DNA of 64,000 bases from Craspedostauros australis (lineage: Eukaryota; Bacillariophyta; Bacillariophyceae; Mastogloiales; Achnanthaceae): the NCBI GenBank assembly GCA_026770025.1, contig JAMXDE010000008.1, forward strand, positions 1,240,001 to 1,304,000, read 5' to 3'. Every line of letters begins with the position of its first letter. The first letter of the stretch is position 1. A program made the position numbers and the translations under genes. Positions 1-9,559 of the stretch are shown here, in pieces. The notes under the pieces are model-generated. The model did no database searches and was not told the DNA's origin. It saw only the letters and a list, made by a program, of their open reading frames with translations.

Positions 1-579
1 GATGCCATCCTGCATCATTTCCCGGACGATTTCAACGTGACGCTATCGAGCTCCAACTCCTTCTCGGAGCATCGAAGGCACATCCCGCTGCAGCAGTACA
101 TCGACGAGCAGGTGAACTCGGAAACAGTGCCAGAGACTATGTCCAACGAAACATGGTATCTGTTCGGTGAGACGTACACAGAGGAATGGAACATATTCTT
201 GGAGGATTACGACCTGCCGCCGTGCGTTGCGTGTGAGGGCCACACAGTGGCCCTTGCCTTTGGGATTGGCAATCGCGGAAGTGGCGTGCAATGGCACGTC
301 CACGGGGCTGGTTTCTCCGAGAGCGTCCATGGCAGGAAGCACTGGGTGATGTACAAAGATAGACCGGCGTTTCACCCTGACAGAACATCGCGCAACTGGA
401 TGGAGTACAACTACACGAGGCTGGACATCCAGGATAGACCTCTGGAGTGCACACTGAATCCTGGCGACTTGGTCTACTTTCCAGACATGTACTGGCACGC
501 CACCATCAACTTGGATCCGTACACGGCATTCATATCAACATTCACCCAGGAACATCAGTACGTCGACGCTGAACTGTAA
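1..579 (+). CDS. JMJD8: JmjC-domain protein, JMJD8-like (5' end outside window)
   Basis: The open frame runs from the first base to a TAA at 577-579, so only the C-terminal 192 residues are present and the gene starts left of the window. The core reads GSGVQWHVHGAGFSE, then GRKHWVMY, then LECTLNPGDLVYFPD and YWHATINLD. That order and spacing match human JMJD8 (a WHGPGYSE, GRKRWFLY, LECTIRAGEVLYFPD, WWHATLNLD series), a small cupin/JmjC protein of the endoplasmic reticulum lumen. The first histidine block and the later HAT histidine would be the metal ligands, but hydroxylase activity in this subfamily is not established, so the reaction is left open. The C-terminus ends soon after the cupin fold, as in JMJD8. 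The family call is confident; the cellular location is inferred from the family because the N-terminus is not visible. Confidence 0.85.
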   Translation, partial: DAILHHFPDDFNVTLSSSNSFSEHRRHIPLQQYIDEQVNSETVPETMSNETWYLFGETYTEEWNIFLEDYDLPPCVACEGHTVALAFGIGNRGSGVQWHVHGAGFSESVHGRKHWVMYKDRPAFHPDRTSRNWMEYNYTRLDIQDRPLECTLNPGDLVYFPDMYWHATINLDPYTAFISTFTQEHQYVDAEL

Positions 580-1222
580 CGCCTGCTCGAATGTTCATGC
601 AGTGGAATAGCTGGGCCAACGTTTACGACTCCAGCATATTCATTGGAGCATACTTGTCGAGAGGAGCAGCGTAACATAGTCTCTGCAGAGAGAGTACTTG
701 CTCGTACCGTACGCAACGCATGACAGCGATCGTGGCAGCCATCCCATGCCCACACCACAACCGTTGCGTTCGATACTCACGCGATACTGTCGGACATTGG
801 TGTTCTTTAGGGATGCTCGTTGTTGGTATCGATGGCTTGCAAATGATACCATGGAGGTCATTCACTCGTTCCGGTACCATGAAGTAACTGACATTTCTGC
901 CATGCATTGCACTTTCTAGGAGAAAACGAGCAGAATCTTTCGAAATGGAGAACACAGCTGGGAAGACATGCGAAAATCCATGACTGACGAGGACGGCGCG
1001 CATGGTCACAGTCATCGTCATCAACGCAATCACAACAACGGCATTTCCAGAAATGGAAAAACAGAATCCAACACCACAGGTGGATACGAACACAGACACA
1101 CAACCACCGTGCTTTGGCTGCGTTGGGACATCGACCGCATCCCTTCCTCCCACAAACCCCCATCCCGGTTCGATTCAAACCAACACCCACCTCCTCCACC
1201 ACCAAACAAACGACTCGCCACC
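580..1222. promoter_or_regulatory. Upstream region of actin gene 1
   Basis: This 643-bp gap separates the JMJD8-like stop from the actin 1 start and must hold the 3' end of the former and the promoter and leader of the latter. The last 129 bp (1094-1222) are almost the same as the region upstream of actin 4 on the other strand, ending in a CT/CA-rich leader and a ccaccATG start context. No gene is supported here. Confidence 0.5.
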
Positions 1223-2691
1223 ATGTCTGACGATGAAGATATCGCCGCCCTTGTCATCGACAACGGTTCCGGAATGTGCAAAGGTAAGGCGTCATCGAGC
1301 AGCACATCGCATGGCATCACAGTGGATTGTATCGTTTTGGATTGGGTTGGATTCAAACACGGCAATGACAACAGCAACAATGATCGGACGATCGATCGAT
1401 CGACCGCCACGGTTGCGATCTTCTTGATCGGTGGCATTGGCGGCATTGCTGAAATGAGACGCGAAGGATCATCGATGGTCAGCATGCGCATGGTGGATGC
1501 GCTGGCGGAGTGTGCACGCAGGGGTACTCTGTCATAACATCGTCGTACCATCGCCAGCCATCATGTGTCTAACTCCAATTCCACTTTCTTGGTCCACCAC
1601 ACGACAACCACACAACAGCCGGATTCGCTGGAGATGACGCCCCACGCTCCGTCTTCCCATCCCTCATCGGACGTGCCCGCCAGCCAGGTATCATGGTCGG
1701 TATGGAGCAGCGTGACGCATACGTCGGTGACGAGGCACAGGCCAAGCGTGGTGTCCTCACACTGAAGTACCCAATCGAGCACGGTATCGTCACCAACTGG
1801 GACGATATGGAGAAGATCTGGCATCACACCTTCTACAACGAGCTCCGTGTCGCCCCAGAGGCCCACCCAGTCCTGCTCACCGAGGCCCCACAGAACCCCA
1901 AGGCCAACCGCGAGCGTATGACCCAGATCATGTTCGAGACCTTCAACGTCCCGGCCATGTACGTCAACATCCAAGCCGTCCTCTCCCTGTACGCCTCCGG
2001 ACGTACCACCGGATGCGTGCTGGACTCCGGTGATGGTGTGACACACACCGTCCCAATCTATGAGGGATACGCTCTTCCACACGCCGTCATCCGTCTCGAT
2101 TTGGCCGGACGTGACCTGACCGAGTACCTGATGAAGATCCTCACAGAGCGTGGTTACTCGCTGACAACCACCGCCGAGCGCGAAATCGTCCGTGACATCA
2201 AGGAGAGTCTCTGCTTCGTCGCCGTCGACTTCGAGGAGGAGATGAAGAAGGCCGCTGAGTCTTCTGCTCTTGAGAAGTCTTTCGAGCTTCCAGATGGTAA
2301 CATCATCGTGATTGGAAACGAGCGCTTCCGTTGCCCAGAGGTCCTGTTCCAGCCTAACTTGACTGGTCTCGAAATGGACGGTGTTGGCGACTCCACCTTC
2401 CAGACCATCATGAAGTGCGATGTCGATATCCGCAAGGACCTGTACGCCAACATCGTCCTTTCTGGAGGAACCACCATGTTCCCAGGAATCAGCGAGCGCA
2501 TGTCGAAGGAGATCACCGCCCTCGCCCCAGCCTCCATCAAGGTCAAGATCGTGGCCCCACCGGAGCGAAAGTACTCCGTGTGGATCGGAGGATCCATCCT
2601 CGCTTCCCTGTCTACATTCCAGAGCATGTGGATCAGCAAGGAGGAGTACGACGAGTCCGGTCCATCCATCGTCCATCGCAAGTGCTTCTAA
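1223..2691 (+). CDS. ACT: Actin, copy 1 (two exons)
   Basis: Exons are 1223-1283 and 1619-2691, giving 377 residues, the usual actin length. Exon 1 encodes [20 protein letters not shown] and stops after the first base of a codon; the 335-bp intron starts GTAAGG and ends ACAACAG, and the join restores the [11 protein letters not shown] phosphate-loop motif. The protein shows the DSGDGVTH second phosphate loop, the ELPDG and GGTTMFPGI segments and ends in HRKCF. Actin polymerises into filaments for motility, endocytosis and cytokinesis. The start is certain because the N-terminal peptide is standard. It is the first of four copies; exon, intron and 129 bp of upstream sequence are nearly the same as copy 4 (14038-15506, minus strand). 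The next gene downstream, a TMEM63-like channel, is co-oriented. Confidence 0.97.
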
Positions 2692-3774
2692 GCGCCGTCC
2701 CTGGCCTCAGATACGGCAGATATACGTTGGCTTGATACGTTGTGTACCTAAACTGTGACCATAATATAGATTTGATTTACGTCGTGCAACTGCCCCTCCA
2801 TCTGCGTGTCGTCCTGCTGCCATCTTTTGCTACGATGGTGATTCTGCTCCTAGGTGTTGGCAGACGCAATCGTTGTTGAGTAGCGCATGATCATCACGTA
2901 CGCATGGCTTCCCAAATGGCCCTCCTGGGAAGGTGGAACCAGCCCGAAGCTTTCAGAACGAAAGGATAGAGACCTTCAAATCGCAACGCCTGTTCGCGAG
3001 TAGGCGACCTTCCTGCAGGTAGATGCGCTCGATGCTGGCTGGGTACGGTTTGTAACTGCGAACATGGACCTCTGTCCCTCCTCTTGTTGGGGAATTGACC
3101 TTCGTCCACGGGGTAATCTGCCTAGAGTATATTCTTGTGCAAGTAACCGTACTCCACCTCAAGTACGTACATGAGCGGCGTCTTCCTTGCATGTTCACAC
3201 TTCACCTCTCTCCATGAACAGAGGCAGAGAGGGAATTTTAGAAATGGCGCGATGGACATTCTACCTAGTTCCAGTCGTGTATACCTGACTTATTCGAAGG
3301 AGTCGTAATGATAGATTTCGTGACAAAGACTCAGTCGCGGTTCGTGGGCCACATTTTTTTGCATCGCCAAAAGTCACGAAAGGAAGAAACTTGGCGCACC
3401 TTGGTGAGCGCCGAACCTCCCCATCTTTCCCCGCGTGTTTCGTCGGCGGCTGTGTGCGTTGTCGTTGAACATCCCAACACCAACTCGGGTGGTATAACAT
3501 CAGATCAAAAATAGATTGAGGCACGCCAACGCTTGCAAATGTACCCGCGAGAATCGTTCAGGCTGGAGAGTGTTCCCGCCGACATCGTCGACGTCAATTG
3601 AAGTGCAAACACCCCCAAGACCTGTGGCAGAGCACATTGTTGAATAGGACGTCAGTTGCACTCGTACCTGCTCAAGAGTACTCAGCGGAACTCAGGCGCC
3701 AACAGCAGCAGGACTGGCGGGGATTCCACAGGGACGAGCATCCACCGTATCAGCATTTACGCCGACAACGCATC
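2692..3774. other. Intergenic, actin 1 to TMEM63-like gene
   Basis: These 1083 bp hold the actin 1 3' region and the upstream region of the TMEM63-like gene. Short open frames occur on both strands but none has a recognisable domain or a supported start. The frame of the downstream gene stays open back to about 3598 without an ATG before 3775, so a small upstream exon cannot be ruled out. Confidence 0.4.
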
Positions 3775-6516
3775 ATGACGTCCATCCCGTTTGTGGACGC
3801 AGATGAGCTGATGGACAAGAGCCGTGAAGGAATGCTCAACGTCACCAGGCACGTTGTCAACATCGATGATGTGGAGAAGAAATGTGAGGTATACGGCGAT
3901 GATGTGAAGATGATGACGCCGTCGCGTCTCTTCGCCCGATTCATGTCCAAGTTCTCGCTCTACAATCCAGGCAAGAACGATGCGGACGCTCCTTCGTTGG
4001 ATGCGGCCTGGGCCTACTTCGAGAACGTCACGTTGGCGAGGGTGTATGTCGACGGCGAACATACTGCTTCCTCAAGCAAGAGCGGCTTTGAGAGATCCGC
4101 TGTCGGCGACACGAGCCGACCGACGAAACTGTATCCCTTCTGGAAGACGAGCCTTGCCGATCTGAATGCGTTCGGCATCAGCGTGCGCATGTACTTCTCA
4201 ACCACGTTGGTGCTCGCGATCATCATGCTCGTGGCTGGATTGATGAACCTGCCACTTATGAAGTACTTTGCAGCGTTCGCCGCGAACACCAACAAGGCAA
4301 ACGTGGATGAGACATTCCGTCAATCGGCAGTCTGCGACGATTCGGAGTGGGTGGAATGCGAAGACTGCAACGGAGAGTACAGCTCCATGTTCCCCAGCGA
4401 CAGGTTGGATGGTCAGAATGTGCTCAAGAACGTGTGCGACTTTGAGGACTTTGAGAAGCAGGGAAGGCTGGCATGGATCGCATCCGTTGGCATGGTGTTG
4501 GCGTTCATCGTCGCCTTCTACTGGTTCCAGCGCAAGGCGGAGGTCGTCTTCGATGAGGAGATCCAGACTGCAACTGATTACTCCCTCAAGGTCACCAATC
4601 CACCATCCGACGCCACCGATCCAGAGGAATGGAAAGAATTCTTTCAGCGATTCTCTGACAAAGGCGTCGCATGCATCACGGTCGCAATCGACAACAACGA
4701 GCTGATGAATACCCTCATCAAGAGACGGCAGGTGCTGAAGAAGCTTAGCAAGATGCTGCCTATCGGGGCTGACCCAACCGATGAATCCACCATCTCTGAA
4801 GCCATCACTCACTCATGGTGCGAATTGCCGTTCGTCCCGAGCGTCCGCAAGAACCACGAGAAGATCCAGGAGCTGAACAGCAAGATTCAGAAACTGTGCA
4901 CGGAGCACCAATACAGGGCCGTTGCTGTCTTCGTGACATTCCACACGGAACGCGGTCAACGCAATGCTTTGCATGCTCTCATGACCGGAAAAGCGAACGT
5001 GTGGCAGAACAAGATCGACACAACGAAGTTCGATGGCAACAGGATGAAGGTGCAGGAGAACGCGAAGTCTAGCCACCTTGAGGATCTCCAGGAGGCCCTG
5101 CAGGGTGAGCAGACCGAGGATATTTCCATCCGCCTGGCACCAACCGGAGAGGATATCGAGTCGAGACTCATGTTCCGTGGCAAGGTGCTCGCAGTGGCTG
5201 AGGCGGCCGAACCGCATGACATTCGATGGCGCGATCTGCAGACCAGCACGGCCGAACGATTCGTCACGTTCATCTTCACGAAGCTGGTCCTTATCTTCTT
5301 CATCTCGTGGAGCGGTTTTTTCGTCCACAGCCTTTCCGAAAATCAAAGCCTAACCGCTGTGTATATCGCTGTTACCAACGTCGCCGTTCCAAAGATCTGC
5401 GAGTTCATCAACAAGTTCGAATCGCATTCGACCGAGGGCAACCGCCAACAAAGCCTCTACATCAACATGGCTCTCTTCCGTTGCTTCAACTCCGCCATCG
5501 CGTTGCTGCTAACGATGAACTTCATCGAAACGATTTCCATCGCGAAGGATGCAGAGGGGGAACCGAAGACATTGGTGTCGTCGGTGTATCCTGTCATCTA
5601 TGCCGAGCTATTCACCATCCCGATCATCAAGCTCTCTGACATCATGGGGAACATCCGGAAGCACATTCTCGCACCACGAGCACGTGATCAAGAGGAGATG
5701 AATTCGTACATGATCGGTGGCAAGTTCGAGCTCGCAGAGCGATACACGGATGCCACGAAGGTGCTGTTCGTGGCCCTGTTCTACGCCTCCATCCTTCCAG
5801 AGTCGTACTTCCTTGGCTCAGCCGCATTGTTCATCCACTTTCTTTTCGGCAAGTTCTGCCTGCTGAGGATCTGGCGCAGCGCGCCTGACATCGGCCCAGG
5901 ATTGGCCAGACTGAGCCGAAACTCCTTTTTCAGCACAACGCTGGTTGTGCACATGCTGGTGAGCGCATACTTCTGGTCTGGGTATCCCTACGATCAGGTA
6001 TGCGAGGATGGCAACGGAGGCTACAAGTTCTGCAATCAGGACATGTTCGGGTCGCGCATCTTCCCCCTCCCCATCTTCCAAACCGAAGACCAATGGATGA
6101 CGGACAGCCAGGAGAAGATCGTTTCGTACTACGGATGGAGCAGCGTTGCCGCGATTGTGGTTGGCATCGTCCTCTGCTTCATGAACTACATCCTTCCAGG
6201 TCTGTCCGGGCTGTTCTGCAACTCGTTCGAGCCATCTGGGAAGGACCAGGGAATTGACTTCGGTGACGTTAAGCACCGCCAAGAAGTCCAGGCGTATGTG
6301 CCCCAGATCAAGGAGAACGGTTTCGAGTATCCGTTGATTGCATGCGACATCAGCGGGTTGGACCTCGATCTCCTGGGATGGAACGATCCCTTCCGCGGTT
6401 TCAACCCACACAGGTTGACGCAAGACATCGACCACATTGTCGCAAACCACGGTAAATCGTACGGCTTCTTCTCACAGATCAAAACCTGGGATCCCACAGC
6501 TCAAACTCAGACCTAG
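3775..6516 (+). CDS. TMEM63/OSCA (CSC1)-type membrane channel
   Basis: A single-exon frame of 913 residues. The first in-frame ATG (MTSIPFVDADEL) is at 3775; the frame is open upstream without another ATG. A first hydrophobic helix lies near residues 140-167, followed by a Cys-rich outer loop, a second helix near 236-256, then a long cytosolic region with DYSLKVTNPPSDATDPEEW, as in the cytosolic domain of DUF221/OSCA proteins. The AEPHDIRWRDL motif near residue 478 precedes a block of about eight membrane helices (roughly 495-820), the RSN1/TMEM63 seven-helix region, and a conserved-looking tail with PLIACDISGLDLDLLGW. OSCA/TMEM63 proteins are mechanically or osmotically gated cation channels; ion selectivity here is not shown. 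The gene sits between convergent actin copies 1 and 2, 242 bp from the end of copy 2. An anoctamin-like relationship is the main alternative, less likely given the DPEEW and EPHDIRW motifs. Confidence 0.8.
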   Translation: MTSIPFVDADELMDKSREGMLNVTRHVVNIDDVEKKCEVYGDDVKMMTPSRLFARFMSKFSLYNPGKNDADAPSLDAAWAYFENVTLARVYVDGEHTASSSKSGFERSAVGDTSRPTKLYPFWKTSLADLNAFGISVRMYFSTTLVLAIIMLVAGLMNLPLMKYFAAFAANTNKANVDETFRQSAVCDDSEWVECEDCNGEYSSMFPSDRLDGQNVLKNVCDFEDFEKQGRLAWIASVGMVLAFIVAFYWFQRKAEVVFDEEIQTATDYSLKVTNPPSDATDPEEWKEFFQRFSDKGVACITVAIDNNELMNTLIKRRQVLKKLSKMLPIGADPTDESTISEAITHSWCELPFVPSVRKNHEKIQELNSKIQKLCTEHQYRAVAVFVTFHTERGQRNALHALMTGKANVWQNKIDTTKFDGNRMKVQENAKSSHLEDLQEALQGEQTEDISIRLAPTGEDIESRLMFRGKVLAVAEAAEPHDIRWRDLQTSTAERFVTFIFTKLVLIFFISWSGFFVHSLSENQSLTAVYIAVTNVAVPKICEFINKFESHSTEGNRQQSLYINMALFRCFNSAIALLLTMNFIETISIAKDAEGEPKTLVSSVYPVIYAELFTIPIIKLSDIMGNIRKHILAPRARDQEEMNSYMIGGKFELAERYTDATKVLFVALFYASILPESYFLGSAALFIHFLFGKFCLLRIWRSAPDIGPGLARLSRNSFFSTTLVVHMLVSAYFWSGYPYDQVCEDGNGGYKFCNQDMFGSRIFPLPIFQTEDQWMTDSQEKIVSYYGWSSVAAIVVGIVLCFMNYILPGLSGLFCNSFEPSGKDQGIDFGDVKHRQEVQAYVPQIKENGFEYPLIACDISGLDLDLLGWNDPFRGFNPHRLTQDIDHIVANHGKSYGFFSQIKTWDPTAQTQT

Positions 6517-6758
6517 CGAGAGGATTACGTTGATGCCAGTCAGAAGCGACGACGAGGCGAATGGACCGTGCACGATGACGCACTTGTAGCCCATGTGAGG
6601 GTACGAGTAAGCTTGCGAGTATTGGTGCCGTAAAGTAGATATATTGTTGTTATGAGATGTTTACATGAAGCCAATATCGAGCGTGAATAGCCAACAATCC
6701 CAACCACGTAATGATGAGAACATGCGCTGGCCAACCTTCGGCGCCTATGCAAAGATGC

Positions 6759-8755
6759 TTAGAAGCACTTGCGGTGGACGATGGATGGACCGGACTCGTC
6801 GTACTCCTCCTTGCTGATCCACATGCTCTGGAATGTAGACAGGGAAGCGAGGATGGATCCTCCGATCCACACGGAGTACTTTCGCTCCGGTGGGGCCACG
6901 ATCTTGACCTTGATGGAGGCTGGGGCGAGGGCGGTGATCTCCTTCGACATGCGCTCGCTAATTCCTGGGAACATGGTGGTTCCTCCAGAAAGGACGATGT
7001 TGGCGTACAGATCCTTGCGGATATCGACATCACACTTCATGATGGTCTGGAAGGTGGAGTCGCCAATACCGTCCATTTCGAGACCAGTCAAGTTAGGCTG
7101 GAACAGGACCTCTGGGCAACGGAAGCGCTCGTTTCCAATCACGATGATGTTACCATCTGGAAGCTCGAAAGACTTCTCAAGAGCAGAAGACTCAGCGGCC
7201 TTCTTCATCTCCTCCTCGAAGTCGACGGCGACGAAGCAGAGACTCTCCTTGATGTCACGGACGATTTCGCGCTCGGCGGTGGTTGTCAGCGAGTAACCAC
7301 GCTCTGTGAGGATCTTCATCAGGTACTCGGTCAGGTCACGTCCGGCCAAATCGAGACGGATGACGGCGTGTGGAAGGGCGTATCCCTCATAGATTGGAAC
7401 GGTGTGTGTCACACCATCACCGGAGTCCAGCACGCATCCGGTGGTACGTCCAGAGGCGTACAGGGAGAGGACGGCTTGGATGTTGACGTACATGGCCGGG
7501 ACGTTGAAGGTCTCGAACATGATCTGGGTCATACGCTCGCGGTTGGCCTTGGGGTTCTGTGGGGCCTCGGTGAGCAGGACTGGGTGGGCCTCTGGGGCGA
7601 CACGGAGCTCGTTGTAGAAGGTGTGATGCCAGATCTTCTCCATATCGTCCCAGTTGGTGACGATACCGTGCTCGATTGGGTACTTCAGTGTGAGGACACC
7701 ACGCTTGGCCTGTGCCTCGTCACCGACGTATGCGTCACGCTGCTCCATACCGACCATGATACCTGGCTGGCGGGCACGTCCGATGAGGGATGGGAAGACG
7801 GAGCGTGGGGCGTCATCTCCAGCGAATCCGGCTGTTGTGTGGTTGTTTGTGGTTGTCGTATGGTTGTTTGATTTTTATTGTGCGATGATGCATACACATT
7901 GTGTTTGATGATCATCATGATTGTAGTCACGAGCGGTGATTGAGGGCAGATCGATGGATCATTGAGTTGGCGTGGGTGTTCAGCAGAGTGCAATCAAGTT
8001 TGGTTCATGGCGATGCCGATGATGCCAATTGTCCAATTTGTATTTGAGTTGATATTGAGTTGATTGAGTATTCCAAACATCAACGCAAGATCATTCCATC
8101 GACGACGTCGCAGCATGGGTAGCAGCGCGGAACGGAAGGATGGATCAAAGCCGTGTCGCAGTTGTCGTTGCCACAAGCAATCAAATTGTATCAATGCCGT
8201 CCAAGCCGATGCACGTGTGTGGCGGGTGATCAATCACATCCAAGCAGGAGCAAGGATCATTGCGGCGGAAGCGAAAAGAAATCAAGAACCAGGCCGTTTC
8301 GTGCGACGAGACGAAGGGATCGGAGTCAGGTGAGGACGCTGTGAATTTGGATGCAGTTGGGATACAAACAAGGAGAACACACCAGAAAAGGGATGTCGAA
8401 TGGCGTCTTGCCTGTCCTGGCAGCGATCGGCTGGATGCGTCACTTGGAGTCCATCGGGCATGCACAAAGCACCAAAGCTGTTGTCATGAATGACAAACGC
8501 ATCATTGTGTGGTGGCCATCGTCGAAACCAGATGACTCAATTGCCCTCTTGGATTTTTGCGAGGGGAATGGCCGAGGATGGCTTTGCTGCGTCCATCTTG
8601 ATCCGCCAAGAAGCCAGAACAAGAAGGAACCGGAGCCGTGTTTGGATCCAACCCAACCCAATCCATTGCGATGTGCTGCTCGATGACGCCTTACCTTTGC
8701 ACATTCCGGAACCGTTGTCGATGACAAGGGCGGCGATATCTTCGTCGTCAGACAT
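6759..8755 (-). CDS. ACT: Actin, copy 2 (two exons)
   Basis: Exons on the minus strand are 8755-8695 and 7831-6759 (377 residues), split at the same codon as the other copies. The 863-bp intron is the longest of the four. The protein is the same as copies 1, 3 and 4 except that the segment reading EMDGVGDS in the others is EMDGIGDS here, a conservative Val-to-Ile change. The donor side of the intron (GTAAGGCGTCATCGAGCAGC) matches copies 1 and 4, whereas its acceptor side (a run with CACAATGTGTATGCATCATC) matches copy 3, so the intron is a mosaic. The 3' flank shares about 30 bp beyond the stop with copy 4. Its promoter faces that of copy 3 across 804 bp. All active-site and polymer-contact blocks look intact, so it is probably a working gene. 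Confidence 0.97.
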
Positions 8756-9559
8756 GGTGGCGAGTTGTTTGTTTGGTGGTGGAGGCGGGTGTTGATTGAC
8801 GCAAGTTGCGAGTTGTGAGCTGTGAGGGGGCGGTCGGATTTTTTCAATTTCTGTGGCTGTGTGGTGTCGTCGCTGCGAGTGTGCGAGACGTCGTCGCGTG
8901 TCCCATGAGGTTGGTGGTTGATGTTTCGCTCCTTCTCTGCCAACTTCGTGGAGCGTGCTGGTTTTGTCCTTGCTTTGTCTTTCTGTCTTGGGTTGTCTTG
9001 CCCCTGTCTTGGGAGACGAACAGGCGCTTCTGCTCTTTCGTTTTGAATTCTCGGCGAGGAGCCGACGAAATGACTTCAGGCCTTGGTGTGTGGGTCTTCC
9101 AATGTCTTGGATCCGACAAAATGTCAGGAATCTTTGGGCGATGCCTTGCGATCGGATGGGTCCAACAGACGGTCATATCTTTTCACAATAACGGTTTTGA
9201 GACGTGACCGTTATGCGTCATCTCATGACTCGTCCAAAGTTGGAAATGACCAAACCAACGACAAAATTTTGAAAGATACCTGGTCATCAAACCGTTCTTT
9301 TTCGGTCATTTCGTCCCTTTCGGACGTGCCATTTGCGTTGGTTGTCAGCTGCGCAAATCGCTGCAGACGTTTGTTCTGCGTTGTTGGACGAAGCCATCGC
9401 ACATCGCCACCCACCACCATCTTGTCATGCATCGGCTCATCCTGTGTTGTCTCGTGTTGTCTTGTGTTGTCATGGAAGACCTCGGCAATCAGCTACGCAT
9501 AAAATTCAGGCTTGGCCAAATCAAACAAATCACCACCAACAACAAACCAATTTGCAATC
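8756..9559. promoter_or_regulatory. Bidirectional promoter between actin copies 2 and 3
   Basis: The starts of two divergent actin genes are 804 bp apart, so this stretch must drive both. The leader next to copy 2 resembles that of copies 1 and 4 (a CCACC/ACAAACAA-rich run), while the copy 3 leader does not. An AT-rich GCATAAAATT lies at 9497-9506, about 55 bp before the copy 3 ATG. A perfect 8-bp inverted repeat with AACGG cores lies at 9188-9214. No open frame here looks like a gene. Confidence 0.6.
9188..9214. promoter_or_regulatory. Inverted pair of AACGG (MYB-type) motifs
   Basis: ATAACGGT at 9188-9195 and ACCGTTAT at 9207-9214 form an exact inverted repeat with an 11-bp spacer near the middle of the actin 2/actin 3 promoter. 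AACGG is the core bound by MYB factors, including the plant MSA element of mitotic genes. Whether it is bound in this organism is inference. Confidence 0.35.

Noticed and set aside
1561-2676. Long minus-strand open frame (371 codons) opposite actin 1, repeated opposite the other copies
   Set aside because: It is the mirror of actin codons; the antisense frame stays open because of strong codon bias. The protein has no domain and its presence at every copy follows from the actin sequence.
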